Source: Streptococcus equinus (lineage in GTDB: Bacteria; Bacillota; Bacilli; Lactobacillales; Streptococcaceae). Taken from it: DNA of 64,000 nt. Shown piece after piece: positions 16,986 to 25,636 of the stretch. Each line of letters opens with the position of its first letter. Position 1 is the stretch's first letter. Both the position numbers and the translations under genes were made by a program. Location: the NCBI RefSeq assembly GCF_900101445.1, contig NZ_FNKE01000002.1, positions 80,068 to 144,067 of the forward strand, read 5' to 3'. Below the pieces are notes generated by a model. The model searched no databases. It saw only the letters and a list, made by a program, of their open reading frames with translations, and was not told the DNA's origin.

Positions 16986-18023
16986 TTATTCCACAATTGG
17001 GCTTTTTAGGTAAGCGTCAACAAGGCGTTCTGTTGCTTGGACAGAGTCGATGTGTGTGCGTTCATATGAGTGGCTTGATTCGATGCCTGCGCCAAAGAGG
17101 GCGTGTTTGACTTCGGCACCTGCACGAAGGGCAGCAGAGGCATCACTACCATAGTATGGGTAGATGTCCAATTTGTATGGGATTTTATTTTCTTCAGATA
17201 GGGCAACAAGGTGTTGGCGGAGTTCGTAGTTATAAGGTCCAGAACCGTCTTTGACACAGATTGAAACGCTGTATTCATCTGTTTGTTGGTCGTCACCCAT
17301 AGCCCCCATGTCAACTGAAAGGTATTCGACTGTTGCAGCTGGAATGCTTGAGTTAGCACCGTGACCGAGTTCTTCGAAAGCAGAGAAGTAGAAGTGAGTT
17401 GTGTATGGCAAAGTGATATTTTGAGCTTTGTATTCTTTGAGCAATTCAATGAGAATGGCTGCTGATACTTTGTCATCCAAGTGACGTGATTTGATGAAAC
17501 CTGATTCGGTAACAACCACGCGTGGGTCAAATGAGATAAAGTCCCCAACTTCGATACCAAGAGCGCGTGTTTCTTTTTCGTTGGTTACTTTTTCATCTAG
17601 ACGAACTTCCATGTTAGCTTGATTGCGTTCAGCAGTTCCAGCATCTTTGTAGACATGAACAGAAGTTTGGTGCATAAGGATTGTACCACTAATTTTTTTA
17701 CCATTTTTGGCAACGTGGATAGTACAATTTTCACCTTCGATAGCGTTGTAGACAAAGCCACCGATAAGGTCCATTTTAAGGCGACCGTCTGGTTTGACAG
17801 CTCGCACCATGGCACCAAGGGTATCAAGGTGAGCTGTGACCACGCGGTGTTTGCTGTCATCTTTACCAGTGACAGTGACCATAACGCCACCTTTATTTGT
17901 GCGGACAGGAGCGTAGCCAAAGCTTTCAAGCTCAGCAATCACGTAATTCATAATGTGGCTTGTGTAGCCAGTAGGTGAAGGGATATTTGCAAGTTTTGTA
18001 ATGTAATCAACTGTTGTTTTCAT
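16986..18023 (-). CDS. pepA: glutamyl aminopeptidase, M42 family
   Basis: Cytoplasmic metallopeptidase releasing N-terminal Glu/Asp from peptides. 345 residues, the usual length. M42 features: TAHLDTLGAMV (metal-binding His and catalytic Asp), HLDDKVSAAI (bridging Asp), FSAFEELGHGAN (catalytic and metal Glu), VDMGAMGDD (metal Asp) and the C-terminal SSHSYERTHIDS (metal His). GGAGAG precedes the ATG. Single-gene unit, facing the maltose operon. Confidence 0.93.
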   Translation of the reverse strand: MKTTVDYITKLANIPSPTGYTSHIMNYVIAELESFGYAPVRTNKGGVMVTVTGKDDSKHRVVTAHLDTLGAMVRAVKPDGRLKMDLIGGFVYNAIEGENCTIHVAKNGKKISGTILMHQTSVHVYKDAGTAERNQANMEVRLDEKVTNEKETRALGIEVGDFISFDPRVVVTESGFIKSRHLDDKVSAAILIELLKEYKAQNITLPYTTHFYFSAFEELGHGANSSIPAATVEYLSVDMGAMGDDQQTDEYSVSICVKDGSGPYNYELRQHLVALSEENKIPYKLDIYPYYGSDASAALRAGAEVKHALFGAGIESSHSYERTHIDSVQATERLVDAYLKSPIVE

Positions 18024-18122
18024 TGTCTCTCCAATACCATCTAGTCATTTGTCGGACATTTCCGACAGTCTAATGTCATTATAACATTTATTTGCGACTT
18101 TGTTTCTGACGAAGAAAAAAAG

Positions 18123-18593
18123 TCATTTTGACTGAGGCGTAAAGTTTTGAAAATGGTCTACGATAACTTCTGCTAGTCGTTCAATATCTGAGCTTGTGCC
18201 GCGGAGTTCAAAGTCCCCAAGCATGGGAAATCCAAAGCGGTTGGCGTATTGTTTGGCTGTTAAGCAGTACTGTTCATTGAAATTGCGGTTGCCTGAGCCG
18301 ATAATACCAAAACACTGTTTGTCATTATCATGGGCAGCAATGAAATCTCCAAGTGGGGTTGTCAAAATCTCAACATCACCAGAGTCAACGCCATTGCCAC
18401 CTTCTAGGTAGGTCGGCAGAATTGCCACAAAAGGTGAGGCAATGGGAAAGGTTTCGTGGTTAAGATCCTTGATATTGATGGCTTTACTAGAGAGTTGATA
18501 ATGGTTCTGAAGATATTCTCCTAAACGTTTCACAAAGCTCTGGACATTGCCACTTAAGCTAATGTAGACGATGGTTAGTGTTTTTTCTGTCAT
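18123..18593 (-). CDS. nrdI: NrdI-type flavodoxin
   Basis: Flavoprotein that supplies oxidant for the manganese-tyrosyl cofactor of class Ib ribonucleotide reductase (NrdF). N-terminal FMN loop [45 protein letters not shown] is the conserved NrdI region. The ATG at 18593 is preceded by GAGGTG; a frame open to 18653 includes that site and is not used. 156 residues. It stands alone: no nrdE/nrdF/nrdH here, as in several streptococci. Confidence 0.9.
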   Translation of the reverse strand: MTEKTLTIVYISLSGNVQSFVKRLGEYLQNHYQLSSKAINIKDLNHETFPIASPFVAILPTYLEGGNGVDSGDVEILTTPLGDFIAAHDNDKQCFGIIGSGNRNFNEQYCLTAKQYANRFGFPMLGDFELRGTSSDIERLAEVIVDHFQNFTPQSK

Positions 18594-18722
18594 AAGACAC
18601 CTCATGTGAATAGTGTTTTTAGCCAATTTACCATAATGAAAGGGCAGAGACAAATGATTAGCTTGGAGAAATTAGTTGGATTTTAAATGTGATCTTTTAA
18701 AAAGTTTGCTCTTTTAAAATAA

Positions 18723-18756
18723 AAGACTAGACTTATCAAAATACCTGTGATATACT
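18723..18756 (+). promoter_or_regulatory. promoter and shared GntR-type operator of the EIIB-EIIA genes
   Basis: AAGACTAGACTT (18723-18734) is a pseudo-palindrome around CTAG. It overlaps the -35 (TAGACT, 18728-18733); 17 bp later comes an extended -10 TGATATACT (ending 18756). The same 12-mer in the same place relative to the promoter occurs before the EIIC gene at 21145, which implies a common regulator, probably the GntR protein encoded at 22537. Confidence 0.65.
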
Positions 18757-18824
18757 TTTTGTAAAGATGTTGGGGAGTGAAAACATCTTTAGCTAATATT
18801 TATATTCAAAAAGGGAGAATGCCC

Positions 18825-19139
18825 ATGTCAAAAGCATTAATTATTTGTGTTGCTGGAATGTCATCATCACTTATGGCTCAAAAAACAACAGAATTCTTCA
18901 AAAATCAAGGTAAAGATATTACTGTTGAAGCGATTAGCTCTAACGAAGGTGAGCGCGTGATTACGGATGCTACTTATGATTTGTATCTTGTTAGCCCTCA
19001 AGCAACTATGTACTACAACCAATTTGCGACTGCTGGTGAAAAATCAGGACGACCAGTCGTTAAAGTGCCACCACAAGCTTATGTTCCAATTCCAATGGGA
19101 GTTGAAAAAATGGCTAACTTAATTTTAGAAAGCATTTAA
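18825..19139 (+). CDS. PTS lactose/cellobiose-family EIIB
   Basis: 104-residue EIIB domain protein that passes phosphate from EIIA to the incoming beta-glucoside. Phospho-Cys8 lies in MSKALIICVAGMSSSLMAQK. The ATG at 18825 is preceded by GGGAGAATGCCC; the frame continues upstream to 18777 but without a ribosome site. It forms a pair with the EIIA gene 16 bp downstream; the matching EIIC is encoded separately at 21216, beyond a phospho-beta-glucosidase gene on the other strand. Confidence 0.88.
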   Translation: MSKALIICVAGMSSSLMAQKTTEFFKNQGKDITVEAISSNEGERVITDATYDLYLVSPQATMYYNQFATAGEKSGRPVVKVPPQAYVPIPMGVEKMANLILESI

Positions 19140-19155
19140 TGAGGGATTGCAAGAT

Positions 19156-19476
19156 ATGACAGAAGAAGAATTACAACTTGCCGCTTTTGAGATTATTTTA
19201 CACAGTGGAACAGCTAGAACTTACGTTCATGAAGCTTTTGATGCCATGAAAGAAAGTAAGTTTGAAGTGGTGGAAGAAAAATTAGCTGCTGCTGACGAAG
19301 AATTATTACAGGCTCACCATGCCCAAACAGATTTGCTACAGAAATATGCAAGCGGTACCGAAATTAAAATTGAGATTATTATGGTGCATGCTCAGGATCA
19401 TTTGATGACGACAATGACTTTAAAAGAAGTTGCCATTGAGATGATGGGAATGTATCAAAGATTTGCACTTAAATAA
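19156..19476 (+). CDS. PTS lactose/cellobiose-family EIIA
   Basis: 106-residue all-helical EIIA of the Lac family. The phosphorylated His78 is in MVHAQDHLMTTM, and the AAFEIILHSGTARTYVHEAF start is typical. GAGGG is ten bases before the ATG; an upstream TTG (19147) would overlap the spacer. Follows EIIB in one operon and is closed by two terminators. Compare LacF at 42755, with the same fold and the HGQDHLMTT motif. Confidence 0.9.
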   Translation: MTEEELQLAAFEIILHSGTARTYVHEAFDAMKESKFEVVEEKLAAADEELLQAHHAQTDLLQKYASGTEIKIEIIMVHAQDHLMTTMTLKEVAIEMMGMYQRFALK

Positions 19477-19488
19477 ATGAAATCAGAT

Positions 19489-19516
19489 GAGCGAGTGAAA
19501 AACTCGCTCTTTTTTC
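19489..19516 (+). terminator. intrinsic terminator of EIIB-EIIA
   Basis: GAGCGAGT/ACTCGCTC stem, five-base loop, followed by six to seven T. Confidence 0.9.
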
Positions 19517-19526
19517 ATCATAAAAG

Positions 19527-19565
19527 AAGCTCCCTTCCTTGGTTAGAGGAAGGGAGCTTTTTGTT
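19527..19565. terminator. second, probably bidirectional terminator
   Basis: AAGCTCCCTTCC/GGAAGGGAGCTT stem with a nine-base loop and T-run on the + side and A-run on the other (AAAAG), between the converging EIIA and GH1 genes. Confidence 0.85.
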
Positions 19566-19664
19566 TGAATTAATAAAAGGATAGAAGTTTTGATTACCGA
19601 GGATGGGTGATAATCATAAGTACTAATTTTTAATTGGAGGATTGAAATATGGGATTAGGAGGGA

Positions 19665-21065
19665 TTAATCGTTAAAACCATTATCGATAGTGACTTGTTT
19701 GAACCATTCACCTGATTTTTTAATGGTTTTGATTTGAGTGTGGATGTTATTTGAGATGAATCCGTAGCGGTTACGGTAAGCATTCATCCAAGACCAGCAG
19801 TCAATAGGTGTCCAAAGATGGTAACCAAAGCAATTTGACCCTTCTTGGATACCACGGTGAAGGCAAGCAAGGTGTTCTTTGATGAAATCAATACGGTAGT
19901 CATCTTGGACTTGCCCCTTCTCATCCATGAAGCGTTCCTCGCGAGAGACACCCATGCCATTTTCAGAGACGAACCAAGGAATATTATTGTAGTTATCGCG
20001 GATGTTAATGGTGATATCATAAATGGCTTCTGGGTAAATTTCCCAGCCTTTATCAATATTCATGCGACGTCCTGGCATATTGTATTCGTCGTAGTAACGA
20101 TTTGGCATCCAATCACCGACAGAGTTTGGTGCAATGTCTGGTGCTTTGACACGATTTGGGTGGTAGAAGTTAACCCCTAAGAAATCAACGGTATTATTTT
20201 TGAAGATTTCAGCATCTTCAGGTTGGGTTTGCCAGATGACACCGTCTTTTTTAAGAACTTCTTCAAGTTCTTCTGGGAAATGTCCCTTGATAGCTGGTTC
20301 AAGGAACATTTTGTTATTCCAAAGTTCAGCAAAGTGTGCTGCTGCTTGGTCGTCGTAAGAATCAGAAGCGGCGTATGTAGGTGTCAAGTTTAAAACAGTA
20401 CCGATACGACCGCCATCTTTATCCAAACCAAGTTCTCTGAACTTAGCGATGGCTTTTGCAGATGCAATATTCAAGTTATAAGCGACTTGGACAGCTTTTT
20501 TGCCGTCGACTAATTTTGGATAGTGGAATTGGTAAAGGTATTCACCATCAACGACCACCATCGGTTCATTGTGAGTGGTCCAATCTTTGACACGGTCACC
20601 AAATGCTTTGAAAGCTTGCTCAGCAAAGCCTACATAAAGGTCAACCACATGACGTGATTCCCAACCACCATATTTATGATAAAGTTCGACTGGTAAGTCG
20701 AAGTGGTGTAGGTTCATGATTGGACGAATACCATTTTCGATAAAGCAATCAATGACTTTATTGTAGAAGTCTACTGCATCTTGGTTGACAGTGTTTTTTT
20801 CAAGGTCATCGATCAAACGTGTCCATTGAATAGAAGTACGGACACTATTTAAACCGACTTTCTTCATCAAAGCAATATCTTCTTTATAGCTATTGTAAAA
20901 GTTAGAGGCTGTGTCTGGTCCAACTTGGTTATAAAAAGCTTCAGGTTCAATTTCATACCAATAGTCAAACATATTAGCATGTTTCTTATTGAAACGTCCT
21001 TCACTTTGAGGTCCAGATGTTGCAGCTCCCCACCAGAAATCTTCTGGAAATGTGTAAGTTGCCAT
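19665..21065 (-). CDS. 6-phospho-beta-glucosidase, GH1
   Basis: Cleaves 6-phosphorylated beta-glucosides (cellobiose-, arbutin- or salicin-type) delivered by the PTS. GH1 TIM barrel of 466 residues: N-terminal FPEDFWWGAATSGPQSEG, acid/base Glu163 in TTHNEP, nucleophile Glu364 in FVSENGMG, and C-terminal GYHLWTPIDCWSWMNAYRNRYG. AAGGAG precedes the ATG. It is divergent from the EIIC-GntR unit and its promoter (TTGTCT - 16 bp - TATAAT on the minus strand near 21103-21130) lies in the shared 150-bp spacer that holds the operator at 21145. Distinct from LacG at 41.3 kb (same family, different substrate). Confidence 0.9.
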   Translation of the reverse strand: MATYTFPEDFWWGAATSGPQSEGRFNKKHANMFDYWYEIEPEAFYNQVGPDTASNFYNSYKEDIALMKKVGLNSVRTSIQWTRLIDDLEKNTVNQDAVDFYNKVIDCFIENGIRPIMNLHHFDLPVELYHKYGGWESRHVVDLYVGFAEQAFKAFGDRVKDWTTHNEPMVVVDGEYLYQFHYPKLVDGKKAVQVAYNLNIASAKAIAKFRELGLDKDGGRIGTVLNLTPTYAASDSYDDQAAAHFAELWNNKMFLEPAIKGHFPEELEEVLKKDGVIWQTQPEDAEIFKNNTVDFLGVNFYHPNRVKAPDIAPNSVGDWMPNRYYDEYNMPGRRMNIDKGWEIYPEAIYDITINIRDNYNNIPWFVSENGMGVSREERFMDEKGQVQDDYRIDFIKEHLACLHRGIQEGSNCFGYHLWTPIDCWSWMNAYRNRYGFISNNIHTQIKTIKKSGEWFKQVTIDNGFND

Positions 21066-21144
21066 AGGATTCTCCTTAATAAGTTTTGGTTTTACAAGTA
21101 CAATTATACACTTTTAAAATCAAAAGACAATATTTTTATACAAA

Positions 21145-21177
21145 AAGACTAGACTTTTACAAAAAATAAGTTATAAT
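21145..21177 (+). promoter_or_regulatory. EIIC promoter with the shared operator
   Basis: AAGACTAGACTT (21145-21156) is identical to the site at 18723 and again contributes TAGACT as -35, followed by TATAAT (21172-21177). The region also serves the divergent GH1 gene, so one site could control both. Confidence 0.65.
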
Positions 21178-21215
21178 GATAATGTAAAAACAAATAAATG
21201 GAAAGAGGAGTATTT

Positions 21216-22484
21216 ATGAACAAGTTTCTAGATGCTATCAGTGACAAACTTTTGCCTTTGGCAAACAAGCTCGCTTCAAATCGTTATTTATCGATTTTGC
21301 GTGACGCCTTCATGCTTGCCTTCCCCTTGACTATGTTCGGGTCAATTGTCGTGGTTATTTGTAACCTTCCTTTTTTAAACGATGGTACGAAAGCGCTTTT
21401 AAACGACCTGCTTGGTAGTGGTCAAAGTGCTACCATGTCGATTATGACAGTCTTCGTTACTTTTGGTATTGGTTATTATCTTTCTAAATCTTACGATGTT
21501 GAGGGAATTTTCGGGGGTGCTATTTCATTTGCAAGTTTCCTTATTTTGACACCGTTTTTCACAACAAGTGATGGTGGCGAAAAAGTTTCAAGTGTTTTGA
21601 GCCTTGATCGCCTTGGTGCAAAAGGAATGTTTCTTGGGATGATTGTCGCTTTTCTTGCTGCTGAAATTTACAGCCGCACGAGCAAAAAAGGATGGCAAAT
21701 TAAAATGCCCGACAGTGTACCACCTGCAGTTGCTAAGTCTTTTGCGGCTTTGATTCCAGCTATTTTGACACTTTCATTCTTTACAGCGATTAATGCTGTT
21801 GTGACAGTTGGTTTCAAAACAAATCTTCACGATGTGATTTATAACGTTATTCAAGTTCCGCTTGTCGGTCTTGGAAGTAGTATCTGGGCAACTTTGGTTG
21901 CAATCTTCTTTATTCAATTCCTGTGGTTCTTTGGTCTACATGGGCAAATTCTTGTGAACTCAGTCATGGACCCTGTTTGGAATACATTGATGTTTGAAAA
22001 CTTGGAAGCTTACAAGGCAGGTGAACACCTTCCTCACATTATCTCAAAACCTTTCATGGAAACATTCACTGTTGGTCTTGGTGGTTCAGGGATGACGCTT
22101 GCAGTTGTTATTATCATGGCCTTTATCATGAAGAAAAAACAATATCGTGATGTTGGTCGTTTGGCACTTGGTGCTGGTATCTTTAACGTTAATGAGCCAG
22201 TAATCTTTGGTTTGCCAATCGTTTTGAATGCTACAATTCTTATTCCATGGGTTATTTCACCAATTATTGTCACAGCCCTTAACTATTTTGTGATGTCAAT
22301 TGGTCTTGTTCCTGCACCAACAGGGGTTTCAGTTCCTTGGACAGTACCTGTCTTCTTTAGTGGAATGATTGCGACAAACTCACTTGCTGGTGGACTTCTT
22401 CAAATTGTGGACTGCTTGATTGTTGGCTGTATTTGGCTACCATTCTTGCACATGCTGGACAAACAACCTGAATCTGCGCTATAA
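21216..22484 (+). CDS. PTS lactose/cellobiose-family EIIC
   Basis: Membrane channel subunit of a beta-glucoside PTS, 422 residues with about ten helices: N-terminal KLLPLANKLASNRYLSILRDAF, FFGLHGQILVNSVMDPVW and GIFNVNEPVIFGLPIVLN are the family signatures (sugar-binding HG and NEP motifs). Start at ATG 21216 after AGAGGAG. Works with the EIIB/EIIA pair at 18.8-19.5 kb; the GntR regulator gene follows after 52 bp. Confidence 0.92.
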   Translation: MNKFLDAISDKLLPLANKLASNRYLSILRDAFMLAFPLTMFGSIVVVICNLPFLNDGTKALLNDLLGSGQSATMSIMTVFVTFGIGYYLSKSYDVEGIFGGAISFASFLILTPFFTTSDGGEKVSSVLSLDRLGAKGMFLGMIVAFLAAEIYSRTSKKGWQIKMPDSVPPAVAKSFAALIPAILTLSFFTAINAVVTVGFKTNLHDVIYNVIQVPLVGLGSSIWATLVAIFFIQFLWFFGLHGQILVNSVMDPVWNTLMFENLEAYKAGEHLPHIISKPFMETFTVGLGGSGMTLAVVIIMAFIMKKKQYRDVGRLALGAGIFNVNEPVIFGLPIVLNATILIPWVISPIIVTALNYFVMSIGLVPAPTGVSVPWTVPVFFSGMIATNSLAGGLLQIVDCLIVGCIWLPFLHMLDKQPESAL

Positions 22485-22508
22485 TATGACTATAGTTTAA
22501 AATTATTA

Positions 22509-22516
22509 GTCTATAC
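22509..22516. promoter_or_regulatory. GntR-type core site before the GntR gene
   Basis: GTCTATAC fits the HutC/GntR half-site pattern GTMTAKAC and lies 20 bp before the regulator start; likely autoregulation. Similar but not identical to the CTAG-centred sites at 18723 and 21145. Confidence 0.4.
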
Positions 22517-22536
22517 AAGTAGAGTAGGAGCGATCT

Positions 22537-23262
22537 ATGTCAAAATATGAAGAGATTGCAGGGATTATTCGAGCTAGAATTTCAGATGGAACGTATCCGA
22601 TTGATTCCATGTTGCCGATTCAGTCTGATTTGGCAAAGGAATTTGGCGTTAGTCGAATGACGGTGAAAAAAGCTATTGAGATGTTAACTATCGAAGGCTT
22701 GGTCATTTCAAAACAGGGAAATGGGACCAAGGTTTTGAATTCTTCATTTTGGGACAAAGAGGATTCAAAATTTCGATTGAACAACTACAATGGTTTAAGC
22801 CACGATATGAAGGATGACCCTCGACAATTAACGAGTCAAATTATTGAGTTTACGGTTGAATTTCCCGATGCGGAAATTGCCGAACGACTTCAAGTGGAAG
22901 AATCAACGCCAGTTTATAAGATTATTCGATTACGTCTCTTAGATGGTGAGCCGTATGCGCTTGAGCATACTTACATGGCTTGCGATTTAGTTCCAGGTCT
23001 GGATGATAGTATTTTATTAGCATCCGTTTATGATTACCTTTGGAATACTTTGGAACTTAAATTTGCGGGGTCTTATCGTCATATTACAGCTGAAAAGCCT
23101 GACCATTATGACAAAGATTACCTTGCTTGCAAGGATGATGACCCGATTTTGCAAGTTGAGCAAGTGGTTTATTTGGAAAATGGTAGACCAATTGAGTATT
23201 CACGTACGCGAAATCGTTACGATATCCGCGGGTATTCATTGCTAGATGTTAAAAATAGTTAA
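22537..23262 (+). CDS. GntR/HutC-family transcriptional regulator (beta-glucoside)
   Basis: 241 residues: winged helix at 1-70 (YEEIAGIIRARISDGTYPIDSMLPIQSDLAKEFGVSRMTVKKA) and UTRA effector domain from about residue 85. UTRA regulators usually sense a phosphorylated sugar. Located directly after the EIIC gene; the repeated AAGACTAGACTT sites in front of EIIB-EIIA and EIIC are its probable targets. A tandem-hairpin region separates it from manA. Confidence 0.88.
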   Translation: MSKYEEIAGIIRARISDGTYPIDSMLPIQSDLAKEFGVSRMTVKKAIEMLTIEGLVISKQGNGTKVLNSSFWDKEDSKFRLNNYNGLSHDMKDDPRQLTSQIIEFTVEFPDAEIAERLQVEESTPVYKIIRLRLLDGEPYALEHTYMACDLVPGLDDSILLASVYDYLWNTLELKFAGSYRHITAEKPDHYDKDYLACKDDDPILQVEQVVYLENGRPIEYSRTRNRYDIRGYSLLDVKNS

Positions 23263-23280
23263 GAGTCGATAAGGTAACGG

Positions 23281-23331
23281 TTAAGTCTGGAGAAAAGTCT
23301 CCAGGCTTAACTGCTGAACGGGGAAATCCCC
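23281..23331 (+). other. two hairpins between the GntR gene and manA
   Basis: TTAAGTCTGGAGA/TCTCCAGGCTTAA (23281-23310) followed by GGGG-AAAT-CCCC (23320-23331). Neither has a T-run, so they are probably mRNA-processing or stability structures in an EIIC-gntR-manA transcript or the leader of manA. Confidence 0.45.
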
Positions 23332-23349
23332 CGAAAGAAAGGACAAATT

Positions 23350-24300
23350 ATGGCAGAACCATTATTTTTAAAAGCACAAATGCACGATAAAATTTGGGGT
23401 GGGACTAAGCTTCGTGATGAGTTTGGTTACGATATTCCAACAGAAACGACTGGCGAATACTGGGCAATCTCAGCTCACCCAAATGGTGTATCAATTGTGG
23501 ATAATGGGACTTATAAAGGACAAGGCTTAGATAAACTTTACCGTGACCACAAAGAGCTTTTTGGTAATCCAAAATCTGAAGTCTTTCCATTGTTAACTAA
23601 AATTTTGGATGCCAACGATTGGCTTAGTGTTCAAGTTCACCCAGATGATGCTTACGCTCTTGAGCATGAAGGGGAGCTTGGTAAGACAGAATGCTGGTAT
23701 GTCATTGCAGCGGATGAAGATTCTGAGATTATTTACGGTCATAATGCTAAATCTAAAGAAGAACTTGCCAAGATGATTGAAGCAGGTGATTGGGATAATT
23801 TGTTGACAAAAGTTCCAGTCAAAGCAGGTGATTTCTTCTACGTACCAAGCGGCACAATGCACGCCATTGGTAAAGGCATTTTGATTTTGGAAACACAACA
23901 ATCAAGTGATACAACTTATCGCGTCTACGATTTTGACCGTCGAGATGCTGCTGGAAATCTCCGTGATCTTCATATCAAACAATCAATTGATGTCTTAACC
24001 ATTGGTGAACCAGCTAACAGCACCCCTGTGACTCTCGGTGTGAATAACTTGACTTCAAGCCTTTTGGTGTCAAATGAATTCTTTGCGGTTTATAAATGGA
24101 TGGTGTCAGGTGAAGTTGCTTTTAGTCAAACAGCTCCATATCTTTTGGTCAGTGTTTTGTCTGGTCAAGGTAGCTTAACTGTTGATAACTGTGTTTATAA
24201 CGTGAAAAAAGGTGACCATTTTATTCTTCCAAATGATGTGAAAACTTGGAAATTTGATGGCGACCTAGAAATCATTGCTAGTCACCCAAATGAAAACTAA
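23350..24300 (+). CDS. manA: mannose-6-phosphate isomerase, class I
   Basis: Zinc enzyme interconverting mannose 6-phosphate and fructose 6-phosphate. 316 residues: LSVQVHPDDAYA (zinc His), GKTECWYVI (zinc Glu), YVPSGTMHAIG (zinc His) and LETQQSSDTTYRVYDFDR (active-site Arg). Lets PTS-imported mannose, including mannose from mannan breakdown by the enzyme at 26.6 kb, enter glycolysis. AAAGGA precedes the ATG. Confidence 0.95.
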   Translation: MAEPLFLKAQMHDKIWGGTKLRDEFGYDIPTETTGEYWAISAHPNGVSIVDNGTYKGQGLDKLYRDHKELFGNPKSEVFPLLTKILDANDWLSVQVHPDDAYALEHEGELGKTECWYVIAADEDSEIIYGHNAKSKEELAKMIEAGDWDNLLTKVPVKAGDFFYVPSGTMHAIGKGILILETQQSSDTTYRVYDFDRRDAAGNLRDLHIKQSIDVLTIGEPANSTPVTLGVNNLTSSLLVSNEFFAVYKWMVSGEVAFSQTAPYLLVSVLSGQGSLTVDNCVYNVKKGDHFILPNDVKTWKFDGDLEIIASHPNEN

Positions 24301-24318
24301 TTATAAGTAGACATAAAC

Positions 24319-24352
24319 AAAAAGGAATCCGAAAATTTCGGATTCCTTTTTT
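24319..24352. terminator. bidirectional terminator manA/panD
   Basis: AAAAAGGAATCCGAA/TTCGGATTCCTTTTTT stem with a short loop between convergent genes. Confidence 0.92.
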
Positions 24353-24354
24353 AT

Positions 24355-24756
24355 TTATTTTTCAACTTCAAGGTCGTACAAACGCCCTGCTTTTTCGTAG
24401 CGCGTGAAGCGTGCGAGTTTATTATTGTCATCAACGAAGACGACGCGTGGCTTGTGCGTTTTAGCTTCTTCAGGTGTGAAGTCAGCGTATGACATGATGA
24501 TGACGTGGTCACCGACATTGACGAGTTTTGCTGCGGCACCGTTAAGGCAAATCTCACCTTTCCCTGGTTCGCCAGCGATGATGTAGGTTTCAAGGCGGCT
24601 GCCGGTCTCCACATCAGCAATCTGTACTTTTTCGTATTCCACCATACCAGCTAGTTCAAAAAGTTCTGGGTCGACGGTGATACTACCAACATAATCCACC
24701 TCAGCACCCGTTACGACAGCGCGGTGAATTTTTGATTTTAACATTTGAATGTGCAC
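24355..24756 (-). CDS. panD: aspartate 1-decarboxylase
   Basis: Pyruvoyl enzyme making beta-alanine from aspartate for pantothenate. The self-cleavage site Gly-Ser is visible in DYVGSITVD around residue 24/25. 133 residues. The start is taken as GTG at 24756: GGGAG lies nine bases upstream and the resulting [13 protein letters not shown]-terminus matches other PanD proteins, which have a few residues before this motif; an ATG four codons later lies farther from the ribosome site. Last gene of panB-panC-panD (14 bp after panC). Confidence 0.93.
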   Translation of the reverse strand: MHIQMLKSKIHRAVVTGAEVDYVGSITVDPELFELAGMVEYEKVQIADVETGSRLETYIIAGEPGKGEICLNGAAAKLVNVGDHVIIMSYADFTPEEAKTHKPRVVFVDDNNKLARFTRYEKAGRLYDLEVEK

Positions 24757-24770
24757 GATTTTTTTCTCCC

Positions 24771-25613
24771 TTACTCGTAGATGTGATTGTCAATTAAGCG
24801 TGTCTTGCCAATGTAAACCGCAATGGCATTGAGGACAGGACGGTCGATTTCGCTAACGGGTTCTAGAGTTTTCCAGTCCACAAATTCGACATAATCAATC
24901 TTTGCTAGCGGTTCTTTTTCAATAAAAGCAGTCATAGCTTCTTTTAATTTGCTAGTGTCTTTTTCGCCATCAGAAATCATCTTTTCAGCAAGAGCCAAAC
25001 TTTGTGAAAGAACAAGAGCAGCTTTTCGTTCGTCAGCTGAAAGGTAAGTATTACGGGAACTTTTAGCAAGTCCGTCAGCCTCACGAACGATTGGGCAACC
25101 AACGATTTCAAGGTTGAAATTCAAATCTTCAACCATGTGTTTGATGACAGCCAGTTGTTGCGCATCTTTTTGACCAAAGTAGGCTTTATTTGGTTCCACA
25201 ATGTTGAAGAGTTTTCCAACGACGGTACAAACTCCACGAAAATGAATTGGGCGTGTTTTCCCGCAAAGTCCCTTCGTCAACGTTGACATGTCAATGAAAC
25301 TTGAAAAAGTAGGAGAGTACATGTCGCTAGGTTCTGGATTGAAAATCAGGCTAGCGCCTGCGGCTTCACAGAGTTTGGCATCTTGTTCCAAATCACGTGG
25401 GTAGCTTTCAAGGTCTTCAGTCGGAGCAAATTGAATTGGATTGACAAAAACGCTGACAACAACGTGGTCATTTTCAGAAACAGCTTTGTCAATCAAACTC
25501 TTATGCCCTTCGTGAAGGTAGCCCATTGTGGGAACAAGTCCGATAGTTTTTCCATCTGCTTTCCAAGCTTGAACAGCTTTTCGAACGTCTTCAACGGTGT
25601 GAACGATTTTCAT
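24771..25613 (-). CDS. panC: pantothenate synthetase (pantoate-beta-alanine ligase)
   Basis: Joins pantoate and beta-alanine with ATP. 280 residues: [15 protein letters not shown] (HxGH nucleotide motif), [24 protein letters not shown] and [12 protein letters not shown] (KMSKS-like). Middle gene of panBCD. Pantothenate synthesis is absent from many streptococci, which need the vitamin, so the complete set is informative about species. Confidence 0.96.
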   Translation of the reverse strand: MKIVHTVEDVRKAVQAWKADGKTIGLVPTMGYLHEGHKSLIDKAVSENDHVVVSVFVNPIQFAPTEDLESYPRDLEQDAKLCEAAGASLIFNPEPSDMYSPTFSSFIDMSTLTKGLCGKTRPIHFRGVCTVVGKLFNIVEPNKAYFGQKDAQQLAVIKHMVEDLNFNLEIVGCPIVREADGLAKSSRNTYLSADERKAALVLSQSLALAEKMISDGEKDTSKLKEAMTAFIEKEPLAKIDYVEFVDWKTLEPVSEIDRPVLNAIAVYIGKTRLIDNHIYE

Positions 25614-25636
25614 GTAATGTCATGCCTCTTTTCTAA

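Noticed and set aside
17006..17938. Alternative minus-strand and plus-strand frames within pepA
   Set aside because: Overlap a complete, motif-containing pepA frame and have unusual composition.
19649..19675. Eight-residue frame MGLGGINR with GGAGG upstream
   Set aside because: Overlaps the end of the GH1 gene on the other strand, lies behind two terminators and shows no hydrophobic or signalling-peptide features; probably chance.
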